Shown here: positions 10,902 to 20,464 of the stretch, piece after piece | How the letters are laid out: each line of letters starts with the position of its first letter | Numbering within the stretch: the first letter of the stretch is position 1 | Source: Zygnema cylindricum | Lineage: Eukaryota > Streptophyta > Zygnematophyceae > Zygnematales > Zygnemataceae | DNA length: 36,551 nucleotides | NCBI GenBank assembly: GCA_037447655.1 | Contig: JBBHKE010000042.1 | Location: 1 to 36,551 of the forward strand | Reading direction: 5' to 3' | Position numbers and translations under genes: made by a program | Notes under the pieces: generated by a model | Told to the model about the DNA's origin: nothing | Database searches by the model: none | What the model saw: the letters and a program-made list of their open reading frames with translations, nothing else

Positions 10902-12378
10902 CCAAGAAGCCTCTAGGATAATCATGACCCCTTTGTGTTTAAGCAAAAATAACTACCACCTTGGCAGACAAAAACTCTGACCACCTTCACCCCTGTGAAG
11001 ACAAGACTCCCCTGAGTCGATAGCAAAAAGAATCTCTGAATTTGCTCCCCTGAGCAGTAAGTTATGAAGGGTCAAAGTTGACCTTTTGTACAGAAGCTCT
11101 CTGGGAGAGAGGGTCCTATCTCCTAATTTTTCTAAGTCCTATCTCTCTCACAGACTCTATCTACTGATGTACGGAACCAATCGGAATACAGTTCCGTACG
11201 CAAAAGTACATCTGCCGGTGTACTTTATGTACGAACATTGTACGACATGTCCCAAATGTCGACACATGTCATATCCGGATTCGGTGCCATAATCTCTGGA
11301 GATTCCACGATCCAATGTAATTTCGCCACGCGTCATCCGATGTGGCGATGACCACAAACCGCCGAAATCTTCCTCCGCGATCTCGGCGCTAATTCCGGCC
11401 GTCCGATTAGAATCTAATTTAATCGTAGCCGTAATAAATACATGCGCGGTATTCGTTTCACTTACGAAATAAAATGCGCGATATTGATTTTGTGAATGTA
11501 CCGAATTCCGTACTTATACATTACCGGATCTATGTATACCGTACACAGTTATAGTTAAATGATTTAACTTACGTATTAATGCTTAAATTAATATCGTACT
11601 ATATGCTACGTAAGACTACTTCTAGACCTAACGGCTAAGGCTACCGGCTATCTACTGTCTGTCGGCCGGCAGGTACCAGGATCAAATCCTGTGGCCGATT
11701 ACCTTTTAGTACATAATCCCTAAACTAGTATAAATTTCCCGTAAACCTCAGGATAGCCAAGGTAGCCATGGCTCTAGCTTCCTCTCCAATTTCTCAGTGA
11801 CTGCGACAAGTTTGAGAGTTGGAGAGAGAAGTTAGAGGTAGACTGCCTCGGCTTCTTTATTTCTATTCAGACCTAGAAAATACTTTAAAACCATTAGTTT
11901 CTACATAATATGATTGGTACCGTACATCAATAGATAGAGTTTTAGAGAGAGATAGGACTTAGAAAAAATTGGTAGATAAGACCTTCTCTCCAAGAGAGCT
12001 TCTGTACAAAAGGTCAACTTTGACCCTCCATAACTTACTTCTCAGGGCAGCAAATTCAGAAATTCTTTTTGCTATCGACTCACAGGAGTCTTGCCTTCAC
12101 AGAGGTGAAGGTGGCAAGAGCTTTTTCCTGCCAGGGTGGCAGTTATTCTTGCCGAAACACAAAGGGGTCAGGGTTATCCTAGAGGCTTCGTGTGAGCTGC
12201 CTACTCTGAAGACCTATGGAGGTCTCAGAGTTGCACTTTTCAACGTCGACCGTCATAACAAAATCAACAATTCACACGACCAACCAAGGTTTACAGTAAC
12301 AAAAATGTGGCAACCACATGTAAATAAAACTTTTGCGCCCAAGTACTTTCTCACTTTACATGAGCTCCATTGTGAGAG

Positions 12379-13492
12379 TGAAATTTTGTGAGCTCCATTC
12401 CCCCACAGAAATCGCAGACCCAAAGAAGCTTATCTAGATAGTGTCGACTCCAAGTTGATATAAACCCAAATGTCTTACACCGTGACATGCAAAACCCCAA
12501 AAGACCTTCACTCATGTGAAAGAAGAGAATCTGTGTGCTCATTCCCCAACAGAGTGCAAAGTTGGAATATGAGTATTTGGACACATTCCCCCACTTTGAC
12601 TTTCCCTTAAAAATCCAACCACCCTGGAAAGCAAAATCTCTGACCATCTATATGCTTGTGTAGCCTAGATCCCGTGAGTCCGCAACAAAAAGAATCTTTG
12701 AATTTGCTCCCTTGAGCAGTTAGTTATGGCTGGCCAAAGATGACCTATAAGCATGCCTAAAGTCCTAAACCCCTCTCTAAACCCTTTACTACTGAAGTAC
12801 GACACCAATCACACAACTCCATCGTACATAAAAGTACAGCTGTCGGAGTACTTTTTGTACGACATCTGTACAGCATGGCCATAGTTGTGACATCTATCAC
12901 ACCCTCATTTGTTATTGTGCACTCTGGAGATTCTATAAACCCATAAGATGTTGCCACATTTCATCTGGAGTGGCGGGTCCAAAAACCGCCAATACTACCA
13001 TTCCGAAATCTCGGCTCGCACCATGGTCGTCAATCAAAGTCGGTTTTTGATACGGACCGTCGAAATAAATGTCCGTAACATTTATTTCGAACGGTATATA
13101 AGTTATAGTGGGTTCTATGCTTTAAGATTCTGTTTTATCAGTTAAATAGAATCTGCGGCGTGTACACATTCAAATATCTATTGTACCATATTTATCTTAA
13201 CAATGTTCCTAGACTATAGGATAAAGCTAGCGGCTTCCAACTATTATAACGGACGGTAGGTACCAAGATGAAATCATGGTGTTGGCAACCCATTTTTTGT
13301 ACAAACTAAGTATTTAAGATATTCTTTGTCTCCTTGGACAGCATTGGGTGCCATGGTTCTAGCTCTCTCTCAAGTCTTTAGTGATTGCAACAAGTATGGG
13401 GAATAGAGCGTGGAGCGAGAAGTTGGCTGCCTTCGCTGACTTTCTCCTTTTATATTTCCTATTCAGACCTAGAAAATACATGAATTTCAACA
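12379..13492 (-). mobile_element. Copia-family LTR 3 (-), old
   Basis: About 1114 bp. The minus-strand start TGTTGAAATTCATG lies at 13492. The other end (12379) keeps the hairpin region (TTGTGAGCTCC...CACAGAA on the plus strand) in degenerate form. It is followed inward (13493 on) by an AAATAAAGGGAA polypurine tract and a decayed RNase H, so it is the 3' LTR of a truncated element. Divergence from the 15054-21492 LTRs is clearly higher than between those two LTRs. Confidence 0.75.
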
Positions 13493-14126
13493 TTCCCTTT
13501 ATTTTCTAGTCTACTTTTATTTTCAACTCCTACAAACAACATTTTTTTTCTTTTTTCTTTTCTCCTTATAAAACGTTGAGTGAATACCCTCGTGTTTAAA
13601 GAGGTGTATTAGATGAGCCGAAATAAACATTGCATCTTGTAGATCACACATTTTGTTTCGCATGCCGTTTTTTATATATCCGAGCTCATGGAGTAAGGAT
13701 TTTGTCAACCTCATCCATTTTTCATCCGAGCAAAAACCGATTTTCGGCTTGCAGTTCCAACAGCCAGCCCCATCCCCAATCTGAAACACATACCCAGATG
13801 CAAACCCTTTTACATAAACATATTCATAAGTGGCATCACACCAAGTAGTGATGTCAAATCCACCATCCCCCAAATTTTTCGTTAAGTTTTCCTTTTCTCC
13901 CCTTTCATTTGAAGCACCTTCTAGGTTGACTTCTCTTGTTTTCTCGGAATTCGTTAAAGTCTCATTTTTCGACCTGTTTTTGTCTTCGAAATATCCATTA
14001 GAATATCCTCAATATTTTGATTATTCCATTCTTCCAATTTTAATTCTAGGTCTTACTTTCTCATTTCTAAGTCATTAACCATACACTCATTGACATCCTC
14101 ATCGTGTTTAACTCCCTTAAGCACCT
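13493..14126 (-). pseudogene. Decayed copia internal region (RNase H remnant)
   Basis: The minus-strand frame 13523-13873 reads DITTWCDATYEYVYVKGFASGYV and GAGCWNCKP, recognisably the RNase H of the neighbouring copia element (DITTWSDASYGD..., ACCWSSKQQ there). However, the catalytic-region residues and the MEAEY motif are gone. The segment 13873-14126 no longer aligns to RNase H. A short match near 14090 (ACATCCTCATC) to the integrase/RT junction of the full element suggests a large internal deletion. No function is possible. Confidence 0.75.
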
Positions 14127-14795
14127 TGTTGAAGTAAATAGTTTTTGGGTATTTTTTAGGTCTAAATATATTAGTAGAAACAGATAAGAAAAATACAGGC
14201 AGCCTGCCTCCATCCCTTCTCTCTTGCCCCCATACTTGTTGAAGTTACTAAAGTAGAGAGATAGTGATGGAGCCATGGCTACCTCAGCTCCATAGGCAGG
14301 ACTAAAGATTGACTTAAGTCACTCTTAACAAAAGGTTGAGTCCGGCAGACTCAAACCCTAAAAAACCCTAAAAAACCCTAAAAAACCCTAAAAAACCCTA
14401 AAAAACCCTAAAAAACCCTAAAAAACCCTAAAAAACCTCCGACCGGCAGAGCGCGGCGTAGCCGTTAGCTTTAACCAGTCTGTCGTAGAAGTCCGTTAGG
14501 ATATATAGGGTTTGATATGTATTTATACTATTGTATGGTAGTAAACCTGATTATCTAAATATGTACGAAGGAACATAGAACTAGTTAAAGTTTAGTGCGG
14601 GCGTCATTTCGCACGAAACAAATGAATTGGATTTTGTTTCGACGATCGACATTTAATGTTGGATTTAATCTAATGGCACACATCACTGCCGAGATCGCGC
14701 AATTGTCACTTTGGCGTTTATGGACGTGGCATGATGTGGCGCCACGTGGAGGGATAACATTTGGTCGTAGGAATTCCGCGGAACATACGGACAAG
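14127..14795 (+). mobile_element. Copia-family LTR 4 (+), truncated, with telomere-like array
   Basis: It starts TGTTGAAGTAAATAG and follows the family LTR for about 670 bp, through the TGCCGAGATC and ACGTGGCATGA blocks. It stops at GGACAAG where LTR 5 begins. An 80-bp (CCCTAAAAAA) array interrupts it. The 5' side abuts the decayed element of LTR 3. Confidence 0.8.
14356..14435 (+). repeat. Perfect (CCCTAAAAAA)8 telomere-like array
   Basis: Eight identical 10-bp units in a row. The reverse complement, TTTTTTAGGG, is the telomere unit known from Cestrum (Solanaceae). The usual plant unit is TTTAGGG. The array sits inside LTR 4, about 230 bp from its start, where other family members have only a GATTTGATCC-type sequence. 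It is either a telomere-type fragment captured at a break or local microsatellite expansion. Confidence 0.95.
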
Positions 14796-15053
14796 TGTTG
14801 AAATTAATAGATTTCTAGAGTATTTTCTAGGTTTAATATGTTAGTATAAAAGAAAAGAAAAAGGACGGACAGCCTGCCTCCACCTCCTCTCTCTAGCCCC
14901 CATACTTGTTGTAGTCACTGAAGGATACAGAGGGTGGTTGATCCATGGCTGCCTTAGTTCAACAGGCAGTTACTTTTAGTAGGTTACTAAAAATATACTT
15001 ATCGGACCCGCGATTTGATCCTGGTACCTTCGGTTCGTCAAGTTGGCCGATAG

Positions 15054-16101
15054 TGCAATTCTGTGTCCTCCATTGGACCACAGAATACAGGAAGCCTCTA
15101 GATAGTATTTAACTAACCCACTTTAAGCCACAACCACTGCTGCCCAAGAAGGCAAACTGACAATTTGACTGCACCCCTGTGTAGCCTGGACTCCCTTGAG
15201 TCCGTAGAAAAAAGAATCACTGAAAACGGCCAACCAGGCGATAAGTTATAGGGTGGCAAAGATGCCAATTTATACAAACTCTCTGAGAGAGAGGACTATC
15301 TACCTAAATTTTCCTAAGTCCTAGTTTTTCCTAATTCCCTCTCACAGCTCCTATCTACTGCCTGTACGAACCAATCACAAAACTGTATAGTACTAGAAAG
15401 TACTACTGCCGATGTACTTTCTGTACGGCCTCTGTACGACAAGGCCATTAAGTGGACGCGTGTCCACTTTCCACTCGTCCGTACGTTCCTCGGAATTCCC
15501 GCGACCGAATGATGTCTTCCCACGTGGCGCCAAGTCATGCCACGTAACTAAATGCCAAAATGACCACTCCTGGATTTCGGCGATGATGTGCGCCGTTGGA
15601 TTTTATGCGAAACGTGATCTTGGCCGGAATAAATACTTGCACGATATTTGTTCCGATGTATAAATAAAATGCGTGGTATCCGTTTTGAATTAGCGTCGTA
15701 CGACGTACTTTATAAAACTGTATATATGTACGGCGTAAACAGTTTTGGTTAAATGAACTTTATCCTTTCGAACTAAATATATATCTATCACATACCATAG
15801 CACTTAGCACTGGTCCTAGTCTATTAGGATAAAGCTGACCGCTACCGGTCGATTTGACGAACCGCAGGTACCGGGATCAAATCTCTGGTCCGTCAAGTAT
15901 ATTTTTAGTAACCTACTAAAAATAGTTGTCTGTTGAACTAAGGCAGCCATGGATCAACCTCTCTCTCTTTCCTTCAGTGACTACAGCAAGTATGGGGGCT
16001 AGAGAGCTGAGGTGGAGGCAGGCTGTCCGTCCTTTTCTTTTTCCTTTTATAAAAACATATTTAAACCTAGAAAATACTCTAGAAATCTATAAATTTCAAC
16101 A
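15054..16101 (-). repeat. Copia 3' LTR
   Basis: 1048 bp, minus-strand TGTTGAAATT...ACAGAATTGCA. A possible TATA region (AAGTATTTATTCCGG) is conserved among the family's LTRs near 15637-15651. Downstream of it, toward the LTR end, is a cluster of GTAC motifs near 15360-15440. The gag start hairpin lies at its very end. Confidence 0.95.
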
Positions 16102-16114
16102 CTCCCCTTATTTT
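16102..16114 (-). other. Copia polypurine tract
   Basis: The minus-strand AAAATAAGGGGAG sits between the RNase H stop codon (16115-16117) and the 3' LTR. The LTR 3 element has the matching AAATAAAGGGAA. Confidence 0.9.
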
Positions 16115-18163
16115 CTAGTCTAATTTTAATTTTTCTTTCAACCCGCATTTTTCCCGACAATATTTTAGTTTAGGAGAGGGCACAGGTTTGGTCATCATGT
16201 CAGCCACCATTTCTTCATCAGGTCTATACACAAGATTTAGAATTTTATTTTCAACTTTTTCTCTTACGAAGCTTAATTTTATGTCCATATGTTTTGCTTT
16301 GAAATGGTGTTTTGGATTGGCTGCAATTGCAATTGCAGCTTGGTTATCGCAAAAGATTTCATGCACTCCCTCCTTCATAAATCCCAGTTCTTGTAACAAT
16401 GATTTCACCCACATTAGTTCTTTTACAGCAGAACACGACGCCATATACTCAGCCTCCATAGTAGACTGAGCAACCACCTTTTGTTGCTTACTGCTCCAAC
16501 AGCAAGCACCTTCCCCCACATACAAAACATATCCAGAAGTGCATCTTCTCATAGGTGCATCCCCATAACTGGCGTCACTCCAAGTGGTGATATCAGTATG
16601 CTCCCCTCCCAAATGCAACCATAACTCTCTAGTTCCCACCAGATATCTCATGACTCTCTTGGCTGCCTCCCAATCTCTCTTTCTAGGATCATTAAGACTC
16701 CTACTGAGTACTCCAACTGCTGCCGCTATGTCCGGCCTAGTACAGTTCATAAAATAGATTAAGCTTCCTACGACCTGTCTATAAGGAATAGACTTCATGA
16801 ACTCTCTCTCCTCTAGACTCATCTGATCGTCTAAGATCATCACTCCTCCTTCTACACTCCCATCACTTACTTTTTTCAAGTCCATGGGAGTGGTACAACT
16901 GTTAGCATTTTCCATCTGGAATTTCTCAAGCATATTACCTATTGCTTCTTTCTGAGTAAGTCTGATAATCTTCTTCCCTCTATCTCTCTCCATTTGGATC
17001 CCCAAAATATATTTTGCCTCCCCTAAATCCTTCATATCAAATCTGCCCCTAAGATCTTTCTTTAGCCTATTGATATTATGTAAAGACTTACTTAACACAA
17101 GCAGATCATCCACATAAATTGCAATAAAAACGACACCATTCTCATCTTCAAACATATAGATAGAATGGTCAGAGCTGATCCGGATGTATCCCAGATCGGT
17201 GAGAAACTCATCTAGTTTCTTGTTCCACTGTCGGGGAGCCTGTTTCAGTCCATATAAGGACTTTATGAGCCTGCACACTTTGCTCTCTTCTCCTTTTTCC
17301 ACAAACCCCTCGGGTTGCCTCATAAAAATTTCTTCCTCTAACTCACCATTAAGAAAAGCAGTCTTAATATCCATCTGGTGAATTTCCATGTCTTCCGCTG
17401 CGGCCAGACTGAGGAGAATCCTTACCGATGGGAACCGAACAACTGGAGCAAAGGTCTCCTCATAGTCAATCCCCTCCTTTTGGGTGAACCCCTTTGCTAC
17501 CAATCGAGCCTTATACCTCTCAATTGTATTATCTGGGTTCAATTTTAGTTTAAATACCCATTTACATCCAATAGGTTTTCTGTCAGGAGGGCAATCCGCT
17601 AGTTCCCAAGTATTTGCTTCCATGATAGAAGCCATCTCATCATTTATGGCTCTAATCCATCTTTCTTTCTCTGGACTATTTACTGCCTCTAAGTAAGACT
17701 GAGGCTCATCTGGGTGAGATAGCTTAGTTACCTTATGTGCAGCTTGTTTTTCCTGTATCCTTTTGCTGCTCCTCCTTCCTCCCTCAAACTCCGAAGCTGG
17801 AATGGATGGAAGTCTTGGATTTCTTCTCACTGTCTCATCGGCTCCCCTGTCCATAAAAACCGTATCTTGTCCCGCTTCTTCCATCTCCTCGAAGTCCATA
17901 GGAGTATGTGAGGTTTCCGGTGAGTCTCCTGTATCTTCGATCTCCCCTGAATCTGTAATCACAGTTTCACTCATGTCTTTTTCGGGAATGACTGAGTTCT
18001 CCTCACTTTCAGACTCAAATCTGATCCTTATCTTCTTTGTATATTTGAAGGGGTCAAATGACTTCCCTTCATCCATGACAACTAAGTGTTTGACCAGAAT
18101 GATATCTTTCTTTGCTAAGTCATAGACTCTATATCCCTTAACATCCTCATCATATCCCACAAA
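16115..18163 (-). CDS. pol: Copia reverse transcriptase-RNase H segment
   Basis: About 681 codons, open from just after an in-frame TAA (18164-18166) to the TAG at 16115. It begins with the end of the integrase C-terminal region (GYDEDVKGYRVYD), then an acidic linker (residues about 45-150). Reverse transcriptase follows with WVFKLKLNPDNTIERYKARLVAKG (about 201-224), the first catalytic aspartate in MDIKTAFLNG (D264) and the YVDD box (349-352). RNase H has D529 (TWSDAS), E569 (TMEAEY) and D605 (FCDNQAAI), and the ADMMTKP tail motif near 653. All hallmark residues are present, so the RT/RNase H part looks intact, but it has no start of its own. It would need read-through of the upstream stop. 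Confidence 0.95.
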   Translation of the reverse strand, partial: FVGYDEDVKGYRVYDLAKKDIILVKHLVVMDEGKSFDPFKYTKKIRIRFESESEENSVIPEKDMSETVITDSGEIEDTGDSPETSHTPMDFEEMEEAGQDTVFMDRGADETVRRNPRLPSIPASEFEGGRRSSKRIQEKQAAHKVTKLSHPDEPQSYLEAVNSPEKERWIRAINDEMASIMEANTWELADCPPDRKPIGCKWVFKLKLNPDNTIERYKARLVAKGFTQKEGIDYEETFAPVVRFPSVRILLSLAAAEDMEIHQMDIKTAFLNGELEEEIFMRQPEGFVEKGEESKVCRLIKSLYGLKQAPRQWNKKLDEFLTDLGYIRISSDHSIYMFEDENGVVFIAIYVDDLLVLSKSLHNINRLKKDLRGRFDMKDLGEAKYILGIQMERDRGKKIIRLTQKEAIGNMLEKFQMENANSCTTPMDLKKVSDGSVEGGVMILDDQMSLEEREFMKSIPYRQVVGSLIYFMNCTRPDIAAAVGVLSRSLNDPRKRDWEAAKRVMRYLVGTRELWLHLGGEHTDITTWSDASYGDAPMRRCTSGYVLYVGEGACCWSSKQQKVVAQSTMEAEYMASCSAVKELMWVKSLLQELGFMKEGVHEIFCDNQAAIAIAANPKHHFKAKHMDIKLSFVREKVENKILNLVYRPDEEMVADMMTKPVPSPKLKYCREKCGLKEKLKLD

Positions 18164-18544
18164 TTATCCAGGTTTTCCCTTAGCATCTAGTTTCCAGTTT
18201 TTCCTATCCGTGTCAAGACTGTAAACTTGGCTACCAAATACTTTAAGGTGTGAGATATCTGGTTTCCTTCCAACCCATCTCTCATAAGGTGTCACTCCCT
18301 TTACAGCTGAGGTAAGGACTCTATTTTTAATATAGTTGGCACAGTTCATTGCCTCTGCCCAAAATCTCTTTCCTATTTTCTTGTCTGCCAACATACTACA
18401 TGCACTATCTCCTAGTGTTCTATTCAACCTCTCAGCTACCCCATTTTGTTCTGGGTTATATGGTACAGTTTTCTGGTGCTGCACTCCCTCATCTCTCAAA
18501 TATTCCTCAAACTCGTTAGAGGTATATTCCCCCCCAATTATCAC
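18164..18544 (-). pseudogene. Copia integrase, C-terminal half of catalytic core
   Basis: About 126 codons following the frameshift. It reads GGEYTSNEFEEYLRDEG and PYNPEQNGVAERLNRTL, holding the catalytic glutamate of the D-D-E triad, then YERWVGRKPDISHLKVFGS, the GKxP-type region. It ends in a TAA at 18164-18166. It is in the same frame as the RT segment, so a single nonsense change separates them. The frame relation to the N-terminal half is broken at the G run near 18529-18535. Confidence 0.9.
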
Positions 18545-19127
18545 TCCTTATCCTTTTAATGGGGATTTCATGCAACTTCTCACTCCAAGCTTTATATTCT
18601 TTGAAGTAAGTTGATGCTTCAGACTTTGTTTTCAGAAAGTAGACTCTAGAGTATCTAGACCAGTCATCAGTTATTGTCATCATAAACCTCTTTCCTCCAA
18701 CCGAAGGTACTTTTGCAGGCCCCCAAATATCTGTGTGGACTAAATCTAATACTTTCTCACCTCTATATGTGGCGGCTTTGGGAAAGGGAAGTCTGTGAGC
18801 CTTACCTTGAGCACAACCACTACAATCATCCATCATTTCATTATCCCCAAACTCAATGCCATCTACTACCCCAAGTTTTTTCATTTCCCTTAACCTATCA
18901 AAATGTACATGCCCCAACCGCTTATGCCAAATCATCACCTTAGGGACACCAACATAGTAAGCATTCTTCTTTTCATTACTCAAGTTAAGCCTAAACATTC
19001 CTTGGCTACCCTTATCTGCTGTGAAGTAAACTTCATCCCCATACTTAGCTGTAAAGACTCCCTTTCTGGTGAAGGTATCAAACTCTTTGTCATCTAACAC
19101 AGACGTAGAGACAAGATTTTTACTCAA
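18516..19127 (-). pseudogene. Copia integrase, zinc finger and first catalytic half
   Basis: About 203 codons. It carries the HHCC zinc finger (H68, H73, C102, C105: WHKRLGH...CSGCAQGK) and the first two catalytic aspartates, D133 in HTDIWGP and D196 in IRSDN. It then runs out of frame at a seven-G tract, where one extra base precedes the G run compared with the usual copia motif. At the upstream end it lacks an ATG and is joined to the protease by a frame change at about 19126, just after VLYIPR. Confidence 0.9.
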
Positions 19128-20464
19128 CGAGGAATGTAAAGTACATCTGAGAATGTAAGTATAGAGGTCTTACCCTCCACTAAGACTTTCAGATCTACTG
19201 ATCCCACTAGATCTGTAGTAACCACTCTCCCATCCCCATACTCTATCTCTACAGTAGGAATCTTTCGTAGCTTAGTGAAGAGTTCTTTATCACGACACAT
19301 ATGCATGGATGCACCTGAGTCGATGATCCATCCTTCCTGTGGAGCTTCCCGGATGGCTCCAAGGGCACACTTCTGCCTCCGAGGAATCTCCTTCTCCTCC
19401 AAACTCTCGTCAAGAAGAAGCTCCCCATCCTCCTCAGAGGACTCATCCTCGGTTTCTCCTGACACCTTTGTAACCACAAGTGCCTTTTTCTTCCCTCCGG
19501 AAGAACCCCCTCCACGGTTCTCTTGGAGCCTCAGCTCTGATAGCTTGACACAATCTGCAATAAAGTGCCCCGGCTTTTTGCAAAAATGACAAAGACCCTT
19601 TGGGGGCCTTTGTCCCCCTGAATGATCTCTTTCCCCTCTATAAGGTTTCTTCGGGTCCTTTCCCCATCGGTCCCCTCCTACTGCTAGAGCTTGAATGCTC
19701 TTTCCTCCTCTCCTAATCTCCATTGTGTTTTCCTGCACAAGTATCATCCTGACTACTGTGTTCCATTTCCATGAACTATCAGGCATTCCCTGTACTCGGT
19801 ACACTAAATTTTCGAACTCATTTGGTAATTTCATGATAAGGGTGTTAACTTTCATTTTCATTGTACCTATCCACCCGGCACTTTCCATTTCTGTATACAA
19901 ACAAGAAAGATCATTACAGTAATCTAACATCTTTCCTCCTTTGTAAGTGTAACTCAATAGCTTTTGCTCAGCCAACTGGAGCTCCTGAATAGTTCCAGCT
20001 CTATAAATTTCCACCAAACTCACCCACAACTCCTCGGCCTTGTAAATGTGAAGATGAGGAGTGGCCAAACCTTGAGTGAGGTGCCTCAGAATGAAGTTCT
20101 TGGCAGCCATGTTTACATCCTCCCACATTTGAGTATCGTTCTCCACGGTCTTCACGATTGCCGCTCCCGATACTGTGGCAATAGGAGTAAGGGGTGTCTC
20201 CTTCCCTTTCCCCTTTTCGGACACACTGCTGTCCCCATCATCTGCCTCCTCCGCCGAGGCAGCTGTTGTTGCAGGAAACCTTACTCCCCCAAATCCTGGT
20301 GGAGTTCCTGAAGGTGGACGTTTCACTTGTCCACTGACGATACCCCAGTATCGTTTTTCACACAAAGCTCCCATCATCATGGCTTCCCAATAGATGAACC
20401 CAGATCCATTGAAGGTGGGCACCCTAGAGGGTGGGCCCATAACCTGCAATTCTGTGTCCTCCAT
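19124..20464 (-). CDS. gag: Copia Gag and protease
   Basis: 446 codons from an ATG at 20462-20464 to a TGA at about 19124. Gag opens with PTFNGSGFIYWEAMM (residues 16-30), the usual F.G..Y..W start of copia Gag. It has the nucleocapsid knuckle CHFCKKPGHFIADC (C292, C295, H300, C305) and then the protease active site DSG at 382-384 in GWIIDSGASMHMC. Unusually, the first ATG and seven codons lie inside the 5' LTR, and the primer site is translated as part of the frame (V-M-G-P-P). An alternative start is the ATG within the primer site (residue 9). A missing base at the end shifts the frame into integrase. Confidence 0.93.
   Translation of the reverse strand: MEDTELQVMGPPSRVPTFNGSGFIYWEAMMMGALCEKRYWGIVSGQVKRPPSGTPPGFGGVRFPATTAASAEEADDGDSSVSEKGKGKETPLTPIATVSGAAIVKTVENDTQMWEDVNMAAKNFILRHLTQGLATPHLHIYKAEELWVSLVEIYRAGTIQELQLAEQKLLSYTYKGGKMLDYCNDLSCLYTEMESAGWIGTMKMKVNTLIMKLPNEFENLVYRVQGMPDSSWKWNTVVRMILVQENTMEIRRGGKSIQALAVGGDRWGKDPKKPYRGERDHSGGQRPPKGLCHFCKKPGHFIADCVKLSELRLQENRGGGSSGGKKKALVVTKVSGETEDESSEEDGELLLDESLEEKEIPRRQKCALGAIREAPQEGWIIDSGASMHMCRDKELFTKLRKIPTVEIEYGDGRVVTTDLVGSVDLKVLVEGKTSILTFSDVLYIPR
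20430..20444 (-). other. Copia primer binding site, internal initiator tRNA-Met (anticodon arm)
   Basis: Directly after the 5' LTR, minus-strand GGTTATGGGCCCACC is complementary over 15 of 15 bases to the anticodon arm of plant initiator tRNA-Met (GGTGGGCCCATAACC), not to its 3' end. Drosophila copia primes from the same half-tRNA region. The tRNA comparison is from memory of the conserved sequence. Confidence 0.9.

Larger units (their letters stand above)
10336..11905 (-). mobile_element. Copia-family solo LTR 2 (-), interrupted by a TRIM
   Basis: Read on the minus strand it starts TGTAGAAACT at 11905 and ends in the family's hairpin plus TTTCA at 10336. Without the 519-bp TRIM and its 5-bp duplication it is 1046 bp, essentially the family LTR length (1048). 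It is flanked by perfect TAATA. It lies inside LTR 1 in the opposite orientation, so the two make an inverted pair with arms of roughly 0.7-1 kb. No internal domain remains. Confidence 0.9.
9618..12235 (+). mobile_element. Copia-family solo LTR 1 (+), interrupted by LTR 2
   Basis: The LTR begins TGTAGAAATT and ends AGAGTTGCA. It is in two pieces, 9618-10335 and 11911-12235 (together about 1043 bp), colinear with the reverse complement of the 1048-bp LTRs of the full copia element at 15054-21492. The break falls exactly where LTR 2 with its TAATA duplication sits. The flanks CATTT (9613-9617) and CTTTT (12236-12240) are a 4/5 match and may be the decayed target duplication. The sequence after 12235 shows no primer site, so this is a solo LTR. 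Confidence 0.85.

Noticed and set aside
15840-15900. Possible tRNA-like T arm (GGGATCAAATC) in copia LTRs
   Set aside because: A B-box-like word is present in several LTRs, but I could not build acceptor, D and anticodon stems around it, and it lies opposite in sense to the element.
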